Of a stretch of 64,000 bases of DNA, positions 43,301 through 64,000 are shown piece after piece; the stretch's first letter is position 1; every line of letters begins with the position of its first letter. Below the pieces are notes generated by a model. That model ran no database searches. It was given only the letters and a program-made list of their open reading frames with translations, and was not told the origin of the DNA. The DNA comes from Melieria omissa. Taxonomy: Eukaryota; Arthropoda; Insecta; Diptera; Ulidiidae. The stretch is taken from assembly GCA_963971225.1 (NCBI GenBank), contig OZ020269.1, positions 97,334,040 to 97,398,039 on the forward strand, read 5' to 3'. A program made the position numbers and the translations under genes.

Positions 43301-44975
43301 TAATTTAATTTAATAATTTTTTTTTTAGAAATTTTTTTAATTTTATTTTAGTCATATTCAATTTTTAGCTTTTTATTTAATAATTTTTGTTATTAGTAAT
43401 TTTTTTTAATTTATTTTAGTCATATTTAATTTAAAGGTTTTTGATTTAATAATTTTTTAAAATTTATTTTAGTGATATTTAATTTTTAGTTTTTAATGAA
43501 AATTTTGTTTTTCAATTTTTTTTTTAATTTATTTTAGTCATATTTAATTTTTAGTTTTTTGATTTTTTTCTTCTACATAAATTACTTTCATCCAGATTTT
43601 TTTAGCATTCATAAATTTTCTTCCAGTTACATTGTGTCAAGTTTGTATGGAGATTTTTCTTACCCAACTGAGTGCACACACACATGCATACGTATGTTTT
43701 CGAACGGTTATCCTTAACATCGACTCAATATCATAATTTCTGTTCCATTGCTGTGCTTTTTTGCTGATCGCTTTCGTTTGCTTGCCGCCTACACCTCGAA
43801 CACTGGAGCTCTTTGTGGAGTCGCTGCTGACGAAAACACTGAAAATTACAAACTCTCGAAATGCAAAAACGCTATCCACCTCGCACATGAAACAGTGCAT
43901 CATGTCCGAGCAGCGCTTTGACTTTCTGCGCGAGCTGGTCAAGAACATACCCGACATTAGTGTGGCCGAGGAGGCGGCCAACTACAACGAGGACGACGCC
44001 CAAAGTTCGCCGGAGGAGAGCTATCCCGATTCGGACACGCCGTACGACCTGAGCATGCCATCGACATCGACGCGCAGCAACCGCAATCCGGCAGTGGCCA
44101 ACGGCAGCGGCAGCACCACTCACGCAACCCATTCCCAGTACAAAAGCCAGCGTTCACAATCGCAGAACGGCAGCAGCGGCAGCGAGGCCGATAGCAGGCA
44201 ACGTTTGCGTCAACGCCTCAGCGCCACCGCTGCCACCACCAGCGTCATTATGCATACAGCCACTGTGACGCAAGCGGCTGCAGCACGCAGCGACTATGTG
44301 CAGCCGCTGAAGCTGTTGCGTTCCGAGTCGACGCCCGCGAATGCGGCGCAGCAGTGCTGGCAGGTGGCCGCACAGTCGCCGCAACAAACACCTGCGCCGC
44401 CAACGCCGCCCGCGCAGCGCCAGCGTCTCAAGCACCAATCGCAATCCATGCCCTGCAACAATAACAACAACAACAATAGTAATAGCGGCACGCCAGCGAA
44501 GCGTCAAAAGTTGGAAGCACCACAAACTGCCATACCCGCGCCCATTTTCAGCTACGATCTGTGCAACAAACCCATCGTCAAGATCGACTACAGCAATCTG
44601 CCGCTGACGCACGCGCCGGCCGCAGCCACGGCGAGCACACCGGCAGCAGCAGCACTGCCACTAAGTGCACCCATCATCAACATTGACTTGTCCAACATTG
44701 TGGCGAATGCGGATAGTGGCAAAGCGGGCGTGGCGCCGCCGGTGGCGACTATCAGCATTGGTGCCATGCCGGCTGCCGCAGCGCCGACAGCCACGTGCGC
44801 ATCGCCTCCCATCCAAGTCGTCGATTCCAAAGCAAAAGCAGCAGCAACAAAAACAGCACTGCCGACAGTAGCAGCAACAACGTTGGCGGCAGCGCCAGTC
44901 AAAACACCCGCAACGACTTTAAGCAAAAATTCAAATTCGTTTTTCGAATTGGACGAAGACTATGACAATATTTGA
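40387..44975 (+). CDS. NC2alpha: DRAP1 / NC2-alpha, negative cofactor 2 subunit
   Basis: Three exons, 40387-40428, 40779-40851 and 43795-44975, encode 431 residues. Exons 1 and 2 give [17 protein letters not shown] and [17 protein letters not shown], the histone-fold start. Exon 3 continues [28 protein letters not shown] and [14 protein letters not shown]. With Dr1 (NC2-beta) this histone-fold dimer binds TBP on DNA and blocks TFIIA/TFIIB entry; in flies it also favours DPE promoters. The second intron starts ATATCCTTTT and ends AC. Only that splice restores the conserved I-I-S-R-T-L-E, so it is a U12-type AT-AC intron. The tail is long and low-complexity (A, Q, P, N, S runs) and ends in acidic ELDEDYDN, as in the human C-terminus. 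The protein is about twice the human length. Confidence 0.94.
41452..42728. mobile_element. TA-flanked DNA transposon remnant in DRAP1 intron 2
   Basis: GGGTCAGTTGGGGGAAACG follows TA at 41450-41451. GCTCATCTGACCC precedes TA at 42729-42730. The ends are imperfect inverted repeats of about 18 bp. TA duplication suggests a Tc1/mariner/pogo-type element. The interior has stop-ridden Lys/Glu-rich reading frames and repeated GGGGTAAATGTAAAC motifs. Confidence 0.7.
43230..43575. repeat. AT-rich degenerate tandem repeat, about 60-70 bp unit
   Basis: ATTTTAGTCATATTTAATTT recurs about five times with intervening T-rich spacers (TTTAATAATTTTTT). It lies near the 3' end of the U12-type intron. Confidence 0.7.
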
Positions 44976-45904
44976 ATTTAATGTTTTATTCTCTGCAATT
45001 GTAGCTGCAACCATTTCCGTAATGGATGACTTTCCTTTTTTTAATTAATAAAGACTACCGGAAACAAAACATTGTGCTATTTATTTTAAATTGTCTTAGA
45101 GAGGCGGACAATTATTATTTCTTCAAATATAAACAGCTGAGAAGGTTTTCTATTTTATAAAAGATTTTATTTAACTTTTCAAAAATATAATTTAATTAAT
45201 TTTAGTTGTTGCTTTAAGACAAAATTTAAAATTGGACATGTTAGAGTTTTGCTATGTTGCGTCAGTTTGTTGTTGTTGGGGTTTTACGTGTCTGTTGAGC
45301 TGATTGTGGCGTAGAAGGGACAGAGGGTAGACGGTCATTTAGGATGTGTGGGTGTGGGGTGGGGGCAGACGAGTTTCATAGTTTTCTTTCTTTATAGTTA
45401 TTTCATTCTTAAAAGCAAACAAAATATTCTCTTTTTAAAATTTTCGCTTTGTTTCCTGCTAGTTTACGTTACGTTTGCGCTATTTTGTTAGTTTCCTTTT
45501 TTAAATCTTCTTGCTTGAAATGGATTTTTGCTTTTTCTTTGATAATTTTTTTTTGTTTTTTTGTTGTAAAAAAATGGAATAACAAAGTATTTGTTGTTGT
45601 CTCTCACGGTTCGGTGTCAGTTTTGTACTTTTATTTTCCAATGTGTGCATGTGTGTTCATGTTTACGTGTGTGTGTGCGAGTATGTTCGTGCACGTATTT
45701 GCAGTATATGTGTGTGTGTACTGTAGTGGTGTCAGTGTAAGTGGGGGAATCTGTTCTCACTTTTTATTTCACTCCATTCATTACTTATTACGCTCTGTCT
45801 ACGTCATTATCATCATCATCTGTGTCGCCGTCGTCGTCATCGTCAGCATTGAGTGCTAAAAGTGCATTAGAGCTGCCTGCAGTCGAGGCAGCGCGCTGCA
45901 ATCT
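44976..45904. other. Convergent 3' regions of DRAP1 and PAN2
   Basis: An AATAAA lies at about 45047 for DRAP1. The PAN2-side sequence has GT/TG microsatellite (about 45640-45730) and CATCATCATC/CGTCGTC runs (45808-45850). No gene. Confidence 0.6.
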
Positions 45905-55815
<9,911 letters not shown>

Positions 55816-56343
55816 AAATTTTACACTCACACACGCTGCTGCTTTCGCTCGATCGTCAAATTATCGTCTTTTATGGGAGAGTCGTGGTATTTTCAGCTGA
55901 AATTCTGCAAATTTCAAATGAATTTGTAAAAATACAAATTTGCCCTTCTTTTGTTGCATTCGTGAACCCAAAACTTTCTCAACAAAAATTTTTCATTCAC
56001 TTTTCCGTTTCCACTGTCTTTCTTTTCCAATTGTCTATTGGTTGTTTTTCTGTAAGCTGCAAGGTTGCATTCTTGGGCTTTCATATTTACTTTAAAATTT
56101 GTGTAATGTTCTCAATAATTATTGTTGTAATTTAGGAAAGCCTTATATACATATTGTACATATTGTATTATCATTAAATTACTTGTTATGAATATTTTGC
56201 ATATTCGATTACATTAGATTTTGAAAGGGTTATTTGCACCGCATCTGCACTGCATATTATAAACTAAATTTCGTAAAAAAATTTTAATTGTTTACTGTTG
56301 CAAGGTGGTCAAACGGATTTTAATAACATGCTTTAATTCCATA

Positions 56344-56617
56344 AAAATTAAGATCGGGTAGTAAGGGTCAAAAACCTGAATATTATTTTTAATTCGTTTG
56401 AGTTTTACTAAACATTCCGCGAAAAGTGCGCTAACAATCAGTACATGATCAAAAATATATAATACAGTACTTTTCGCTTAAAAATTAAGATCGGGTAGTA
56501 AGGGTCAAAAACCTGAATATTATTTTTAATTCGTTTGAGTTTTACTAAACATTCCGCGAAAAGTGCACTAACAATCAGTACATGATCAAAAATATATAAT
56601 ACAGTACTTTTCGCTTA
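56344..56617. repeat. 137-bp tandem duplication
   Basis: AAAATTAAGATCGGGTAGTA starts at both 56344 and 56481. The two copies differ at about one base. Each ends with TACAGTACTTTTCGCTTAA, the terminus of the adjacent MITE, so the duplication arose after the MITE inserted. Confidence 0.92.
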
Positions 56618-56776
56618 AAGCGAACTTCGAGAGACTGGCAAAATGGTTCGTTTTAACCGAAAGTTCACTTTAAACGTTTTTCGTAATAAGCGAAAACATA
56701 AGGCGCATACTTTTAAATTGGTTCGTTTAAGGCGGAAGTTCGTTTTAAACGGGTGCGTTATAAACGAAAAATACTG
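56602..56776. mobile_element. pogo-like MITE (175 bp)
   Basis: The ends CAGTACTTTTCGCTTAAAG and the complement of CAGTATTTTTCGTTTATAA are inverted, flanked by TA (56600-56601 and 56777-56778). CAGTA...TTCGCTTA ends with TA duplication resemble Drosophila pogo. The interior is rich in TTCGTTTTAA/AAGTTC repeats. Confidence 0.75.
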
Positions 56777-57231
56777 TATTCAGTTCTATTCGCACTCGAT
56801 TGCCAGTCAAATTTTTGACTAGAATTTTTTAACTTTCGAACTTTTATTTTAAAGAAAAAATTTCAAGGTGGCAAGACCAATTATACTCATTTTCAGCTGT
56901 TAGTAAAAACAATTTCGGAAGACGACGTAAAAGAACAAAATCCGCCGTGAAGAAAACGCGAGAAATATTTTCTCTTGTGTATATATTTAAAGTCAACAAA
57001 GAAATCAAGCAATTTTTTTGTAAAATTATATTGTTATAGTTGTCAAATCTTTCAAGGTAAAACAACAAAAATTCACTGACAAGAAAATAAACTGAAAACT
57101 AGATTCTAAGTCGGGACAACGTTAAAAGCAGTAAAAGGAGTAAGTTGGTTGTGTTCAAAAGCAAAGTATAATACTATGGTTCAAAATAATATGAACGGAA
57201 ATTTTAAACTTTGATTTTAGGAACTCCTGAC

Positions 57232-57591
57232 ATGCCAATTAAAGATTTAAGTACAGCGAGCCAAGCGGAGGAGCTAACACCGCCTGTGGTGGTACCCAAT
57301 GACAACACCGGCAACAAACTCCACCAGCAAGAAGTCATCGCTACACCGTCCAACAATGCGGAACTACTACACCCTAGTAGTGCCCAGCCTTTGGAGCAAG
57401 CTGAGCCCACCAGGGAGCTGACGCAAACCGATCGTCTCAATAAGCATTTACTGAAGTCATTTCTGGCGCACATAAATGCCACCGGCCACGTTATGGAACA
57501 CTTTGCGGCACACGTACCAAATGCCACGCCTCCCGGCACAGTGACGGACGACTTCGAAGAGCAACTATTTTTCGGCACACAAATAATGTAG
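57232..57591 (+). CDS. Unrecognised small protein, 119 residues
   Basis: Start ATG 57232 (MPIKDLSTASQAEEL) lies 11 bases after a good splice acceptor (GATTTTAG), so a non-coding first exon is likely upstream. The N-terminal two thirds is a polar, disordered region rich in P, T, Q and E. A compact helical part follows (TDRLNKHLLKSFLAHINATG then HVMEHFAAHVP), and then an acidic end with EEQLFFGTQIM. Such a conserved-looking C-terminal helix behind a disordered region suggests a small binding protein, but no family was recognised. Polyadenylation signal AATAAA at 57671. Confidence 0.65.
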   Translation: MPIKDLSTASQAEELTPPVVVPNDNTGNKLHQQEVIATPSNNAELLHPSSAQPLEQAEPTRELTQTDRLNKHLLKSFLAHINATGHVMEHFAAHVPNATPPGTVTDDFEEQLFFGTQIM

Positions 57592-58312
57592 TTACTCACT
57601 GGCTGCATGCAAATGTTTTTTATAGTTGTAGGAATTTCACCATCTTCTCCCCAGATGCATTTCCCAAGAATAAACTTTAACTATGTTTACATTTTTAAAC
57701 TGTGCACTTTGTTTTTATTCAGTGACTTTGTTTTCTTGTTGGAATATACATCGTTATGCGTATAATATTTATTAGTTTTCCAAAATGTCCTTAGGAACTA
57801 GGATGGATGCGATTAGTGGTAAATTTCTGATTCCGAGTTGACCTCAACTCGGAAAACGGGCCGAACAAAAAATTGTATGTCATCGGTGTTCTAACCTACA
57901 GCGGCTAGGCGGACCCCACTCCACTTTGCCTCTCATCTACACTTAATTGATTAATAACAAATGTATAAATTAAACGATATATCCAAATGCAAACAACATG
58001 TTTTACACGTTAGCAATGTGCTACACCCCGGTCTTTTCTCCGCCCTCTTTCATGGTCAACACCTCTCGCACAGCATTTGCCCCGCACCAACATTGCTCGA
58101 TATCTAATATGTTTATCGCTACACTTTTACCTACACTAAACTTTTACGCACTTCTGTAATGCCAATCCCCTTATTTCCCCTCGCAGACAATCATTCCCTT
58201 GCTAAGCATTTCACTTCACTTTTTTTGCGTCGCTTTTGTTTTTCTTGGGTGGAATTTGCATCACCCAATGACTTGGAAAATCTCGCTACTGTCCCACCGC
58301 ACTCTGTGCACC
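57592..58312. other. Intergenic between convergent genes
   Basis: 3' UTRs of the small plus-strand gene and of MRGBP (minus). AATAAA at 57671. Pyrimidine-rich toward 58300. No gene or repeat recognised. Confidence 0.55.
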
Positions 58313-59031
58313 CTAGATTCGACGCCGTTTGTTGCTCTGCACCGGCGGCGGCGTAGTCGACGGACTGCTGCTCGACTCCAACGACATGGAACCACGTGTG
58401 CGCTTTGGCGTACGTTTAGGTATATCCACCAACTTGGCCGCTATCTTCTTGTCCGCTTCCTTTATTGTCTGGCCGCTGGCTGCCGCCTTGCCAGTGCTAC
58501 TCGATTTTTCTGCAAACGGCGTACGAGGAGAAAATAAGATGAAATGCTTCCGCGCAAATGTCCATGACACCCCGCCCACTTACCGGATGCATTCTTGGCC
58601 ATCGTATTGTCCGTGGCTACAGCTATGATCGACGGTGGTCCCGTCGAATCGACGCTGAGTCGCTGTTTCTCTTCGCTTTCGGCACGCTTCTTCGAGAGTA
58701 GCGCCGAGAATTCCGTCTCGGGCAGTGAGAATTCGCGTTCCTCATTGGGAAAGGGCAGCGGTTCCAGCTCGTCCAGCACATCCAGATTGTACATGGTGCG
58801 CAGATGAGCCCAAATCGCCTCGGCCGGCACGTCGCGCTGCAGATTTTTCGACAGCCGATCCGCAATGCATGCCATGTAAAAGTGCTTATTGATTCCAACC
58901 GGCTTGAGTCCTTCTAGCGCGAAGAACAGTTGTATCTCCTCTTCGGCGGACCATTCTATTTGTTCACTGTCGCTTGGCGGCGCCACGGAAATCGAAGCCT
59001 TCTCACGCGAGACGGTCATTATTTTACACAC
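58313..59031 (-). CDS. MRGBP: MRGBP (Eaf7-like subunit of Tip60/NuA4 complex)
   Basis: Two exons, 59031-58584 and 58509-58313, GT-AG, 214 residues. The start may instead be the second ATG at 59019 (MTVSREK). Residues 25-105 are the Eaf7 domain: IEWSAEEEIQLFFALEG, KPVGINKHFYMACIADRLS, VPAEAIWAHLRTMYN and LPFPNEEREFSLPE. The tail is basic and Ser-rich, ending SNKRRRI like the human protein. MRGBP links MRG15 to the Tip60 histone acetyltransferase complex in the nucleus. It is transcribed divergently from WDR43. Confidence 0.94.
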
Positions 59032-59597
59032 GCGTTTTCGATTCTATGCCTTGTCAGGAAAAGGAGGGGGCAGATGCCGGGCAGGTAGACAAAAAAACTT
59101 TACACCAAACTTAATGCGGAGGGGAAATACAGAGAACTGAGTGTAGTAATTGCCGAATGTTTTTGTGAAATACACCACAAACGAGGTTCTTCACTGAAAA
59201 ACAACAAATTTTGTTTTAATTTCATCAGCGGCGATAAGGCAGCGTTGGTAGAACAATTCTTTCTCACCTTATTTTGGTGGTGAGTTGGGCTAATCGTTGT
59301 TGGTAATGCTGAGCGTGGTTATCTACACCCATTATGCATAAATTAAAAATCATGCTGAAGTTTACCATAAATTTGCCAAATTGCAATATTTTTAATTATT
59401 TCATTTTGTCTAATAATTTCATCATAATACAAATAATTATAAAAGTTCAGAAGCACACAAGACTTTTCGTTCGATATGTAACGAGTAGAATTTCATTCGC
59501 TATTACCGGCATCGCCACAGTGGCAACACTACATTTTGACATTTCCAAGTAAGAAGCCAGCAGGGAATCCAAAACACTTCGATATTCAAGGCACGCG
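59032..59597. promoter_or_regulatory. Divergent promoter region, MRGBP and WDR43
   Basis: 566 bp between the two start codons, transcribed outward in both directions. AT-rich centre with no clear TATA element in a suitable position. Shared control of a chromatin gene and a ribosome-biogenesis gene is plausible but inferred only from layout. Confidence 0.55.
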
Positions 59598-61960
59598 ATG
59601 GCGTTTGGGCAACAGCACGTGTTGGGCTTTTCGCCCGATGGGAAACTATTTGCACTCATCAATGACCAAGGCATTCTGCGTATCTGGGACACCGATACCA
59701 ACGAGCTGAAACAGGAGTACACGCCGAATTTGCACTTGACTGTACCATGCACGTCACTGATTTGGATCACCGCAACGACAGCACCAGAGGAGAAGAAGGT
59801 ACTCATCATTCAAGCCGGCGGAGGAATGTTTGCGCTAACTTTATTAATTTTTCATTTGCAGGCAAAAAAAGCGCGCAAGTCTGGAAGTACAAAGGGTACA
59901 GAGACACTATATCTGGCGCTCGGCACAACAAATGGTAAAATTTCACTCTACTCTTACGCGCAAGGAAAGGTTAGAAAATGTGCTGTTTGTTTGTTGGTAA
60001 AAAGTTTCATTTTTTTGTTTTTGTTTGTAAATTAAAGATTGAACGGACCCTCAAGGGTGATGGCCACAGTGGACGCATAACCGCGCTTACAAAAGATGCG
60101 TCCGGTCATTTGTACAGTTGCGGTGAAGATTGCCGCGTGGTTGTGTGGTCACTGGCAGAGGAGAAACAACTGAACGCCTGGTCTATAGGCACAGAAAAGC
60201 CTTACAGCTTGGCCTACATGGAACACTCGCATAGTCTGGTCATTGGCGCACGGCAAATCAAAGTCTTCTCGGTGGCCTCGCAGGAGCTGGTGCAGACATT
60301 CACTGGCCACACATCGGAGGTGCATCTGATGAGCACATTTGCACTGAACGATAGCGTGGAGTACGCGTTGACCGCATCGCGCATGGAGCGCATACTATGC
60401 CTTTGGAAAATTGGCAAAAAGGGACGCAACAAGAGCGCCGCTTGCACACTGCTCATGGATAATGTGGCGCAGTGCTTAACATGTCAGGCGGATGAGGGTA
60501 GCGTGCGTGTGGCCAGTGTGACCAACAGCGGCATAATCCATATGTATTTGTTGGCAATTGAAAGGTGAGGGCGCTTGTCGTATATATCTAGCAATATAAA
60601 AATTTTAACCACAACCAATGCTATTTGCAGCATCAAAGCGGAGAAGCCTCTGAAACCCAAACTAAACATTCAGATTGTATCGGACAGCGCGGCCACAATA
60701 GCGCCAATACCAGCAGTAGCCGCATCATTGCGGCACAACCATCAGCCACAAGAGCTAGTTTTCAGCTATGGCGATGCAAGCTTTATGGTCTTTGAGCGAC
60801 TGCTGCCTGATTACTCGGAGAAAATGCAAGTGCTCACACGCACGGACCCGAAAAAGTTGTACGCGACGCGTAAGGTCGGCGGCAAAAAGGACATGGGTTT
60901 GAGTGCGCCACTAAAAACCGTCACACCCATTGTCAATGTTGATGATGTGGATTACAAGTCGGCGCTGACAGTATCCAAAAAGAAGCTAAAGTCAGTGGAG
61001 ATGCCTATGGAGTCGCGTTTGCAGAATCTGAACTTGAATGCGCCGATGGGCAGTGGGGCGCCACAGGCCCAGAGCAAAGTGCAGCTGTTGATGCAGTCGT
61101 TGCACAGCAAAGATGCAATGTCAGTACACATCACTTTTGCTATTATGTTGGATTTGTAATTTTACCATCTTCATGCTTGCAGACTTTTGCGCTCGGTGCT
61201 GCACACACACGATCTAAAGACCATACAGTTGACACTACAGAAACTACCTGTGCAGTATGTGGGACCGCTGGTGAACGAGCTGACGCACCTAATGCAGCAG
61301 AAGCGCATGAAGTGAGATTCGGTGGATTAATTTTTTGTTTTTTTTTTAATGATTTTTGTGCACATTGCTTGCAGCGTGGAGTATGCAATAAAGTGGATGA
61401 AGGTGCTGGCGCAGACACACTCCGGTCAGCTAATGGCGCTGGGCGCCGATGATTTGCTCAACAAATTCGGCCCGTGCATTGGCATCATAGAGCATCGAGC
61501 TAATTGCCTGAAAGAGTTATCCAAGTAAGGATGGATCTTCTTAAGTTTTTCCAATTTGTTTCCAATTCCATTTACTTCATGCATTTCGTTTTTAATTTCT
61601 CTTTGCAGACTTAATGGCCGTTTGCAATTGTTAGTTAGCCAAATCAAACGCAACACGGAAGAGGATAATCTGAATAGTGAGAATGCCTTAGTTTACGAAG
61701 ATAACGGTAAGTTTGGCATTGTGCTTTAATCAATAAAATTCATAATAAAAACATAATTTTCATTAATCAAAACTGCAGATTCATCGAATTCAGAAATGGA
61801 AGACGCTGCAGAAAAGAGCGCATCTGACAATGAGTGGGAGGAAAATGATATTGAAGATGATGCAGAAGGTATGGAACAAGATGAGGAAAACGAGGACGAC
61901 GACGAGGATGATGATGATGACGACGACGATGATGATGATGAGCAGGACATGGAAACGTAG
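59598..61960 (+). CDS. WDR43: WDR43 / UTP5, small-subunit processome t-UTP protein
   Basis: Eight exons: 59598-59798, 59862-59969, 60038-60564, 60631-61119, 61183-61311, 61375-61524, 61609-61706 and 61779-61960, giving 627 residues. The N-terminal half is a WD40 propeller (LRIWDTDTNELKQEY, LYSCGEDCRVVVWSL, GHTSEVHLMSTFAL, ERILCLWKIGKK). The C-terminal Utp12-type helical domain includes LLRSVLHTHDLKTIQLTLQ and YAIKWMKVLAQTHSGQL. It ends in a long Asp/Glu tract. UTP5 belongs to the t-UTP/UTP-A complex, which joins rDNA transcription to early 18S rRNA processing in the nucleolus. Length is close to human (about 677). Intron 4 uses a GTCAGT donor. Confidence 0.94.
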
Positions 61961-62827
61961 ACTAAAACTTGCACTGAATGTAATTACTTGCAATTTTTAA
62001 ATTAAAATACAAATTAATTAAACGTAATATTTGTTATATAAGACAAATTACATTTTTTTAACTGAGAAAATTGAGTTTTGTATGATTCAAGTGATTTACA
62101 GTTTTAGTTACCATTCACGAACCGCAAATACCACTTTTTTGGTAATTTTCCCCCTTCCATCACATTCAATGAATAATTCATTTTTTGTTTTTACCAACTA
62201 ACATCAATTTTTATTAAATTGTTCCATTTCAATGCATTTGCTTGAAGTATTTTCTGTGTACAACAGTTTCATAATAAGTCGGACATCGCACGTCCTCTAT
62301 AACACGTCTGTAATGTAGTTCATAAATATCCATAGCTCAATAATAGTGACAGGTAGTGACTCAAATAAAACAATTGCCAACTCGAGTACAGCACATCATA
62401 AATTCATTGCAACAGAATTTCTTTCAGCTCTTATATTTTGTCCATGTTCATCGACTAACATTTGGGATGAAAATTGTTTTCTAATAGCGGATCTATTCCG
62501 AAACAACAGCAATTCGTTTAATTTTAACAAATAAAATTTAAAGCATAGACAAAGAATCCGATTCGGCTTTGGTACGAGGAACAGGTGTGGAAAGCACTAG
62601 TGGCGTACAATTTAATTTTACGCCAAAGTTTAAAACGACAAATACTAAATTCTAAATTAGGCCGTAGCGTTGCTCTAAACAATTTGTATGCGCTGCTGTT
62701 TCGTTTATTTTTTGTGTAAAGCTTTTCCGAATGTGCACGCTAGGAATCTTCATCAATTTTGTTACTTGTATGTCTTCCGTCAATTTTTTTTATTTAGTTT
62801 GGTTAATGGAAACTAGACGCTGCACAT
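61961..62827. other. Intergenic between convergent WDR43 and Pgi
   Basis: AT-rich 3' UTR sequence of both genes. No repeat or gene recognised; short frames lack any domain. Confidence 0.6.

Positions 62828-64000
<1,173 letters not shown>

Larger units (their letters stand above)
55816..57231. promoter_or_regulatory. Divergent region between PAN2 and a small gene
   Basis: The PAN2 promoter lies right of 55815 and the small gene's promoter and 5' UTR intron lie left of 57232. It contains a tandem duplication (56344-56617) and a pogo-like MITE (56602-56776). A donor GTAAGT near 57139 and acceptor GATTTTAG ending at 57220 suggest a 5' UTR intron for the plus-strand gene. Confidence 0.5.

Noticed and set aside
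44154..44612. Long minus-strand frames opposite DRAP1 exon 3
   Set aside because: Shadows of the GC-rich, low-complexity coding strand; composition is the complement of A/Q/P codons.
45640..45860. TG and CAT/CGT runs in the PAN2 3' region as a coding feature
   Set aside because: Simple microsatellites in untranslated DNA, not a gene.

Overview
The window is nuclear DNA of a higher fly (Brachycera), most likely a tephritid-type fruit fly. Its genes have short AT-rich introns. Every recognisable protein has a Drosophila-type orthologue, intergenic DNA is AT-rich, and transposable elements are abundant. The species call is an inference from protein character and repeat content.

Layout. (1) 0.4-2.5 kb: the last five exons of a golgin-97 (GRIP golgin) gene. 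(2) 4.1-5.9 kb: a small membrane protein and Tim10, close together on the plus strand. (3) 5.5-27.1 kb: a tandem segmental duplication of about 5.54 kb. Copy 1 (5465-11008) carries the last exon of Tim10 and a complete leucine-rich-repeat (LRR) gene. Copy 2 (11009-27111) carries an orphan Tim10 exon and a second LRR gene. Intron 1 of that second gene holds a 10.4 kb composite of a BEL/Pao LTR retrotransposon, whose 3' part and flanking DNA have been tandemly re-amplified, duplicating exon 1 of the host gene. (4) 27-32 kb: repeat-rich DNA with a hAT-like element bearing an exact 8-bp target duplication, a non-LTR remnant and a 301-bp tandem repeat. (5) 32.8-38.3 kb: PIG-M, an NDUFAF8-like complex I assembly factor, a small membrane protein and CMC4, all on the minus strand. 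(6) 40.4-45.0 kb: DRAP1/NC2-alpha, split by an AT-AC (U12-type) intron. (7) 45.9-55.8 kb: the complete 20-exon PAN2 deadenylase gene, with nested transposons in its introns. (8) 57-64 kb: a small unrecognised gene, MRGBP, WDR43/UTP5 and the 3' half of Pgi.

The genes are housekeeping: Golgi tethering, mitochondrial import and assembly, GPI-anchor synthesis, transcription repression, mRNA deadenylation, chromatin acetylation, ribosome biogenesis and glycolysis. Three of them (Tim10, the NDUFAF8-like protein, CMC4) are small twin-cysteine proteins of the type imported by the Mia40 pathway.

Mobile DNA dominates the rest. At least seven insertions are bounded by TTAA, in several end families (CCCTTTC, GGGG, CACGCATCC, CCTTC). 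Because the segmental duplication gives two aligned copies, several insertions can be ordered in time: two TTAA elements predate it, and one 235-bp TTAA element and the BEL composite postdate it. No CRISPR arrays, rRNA genes or functional tRNA genes were seen.
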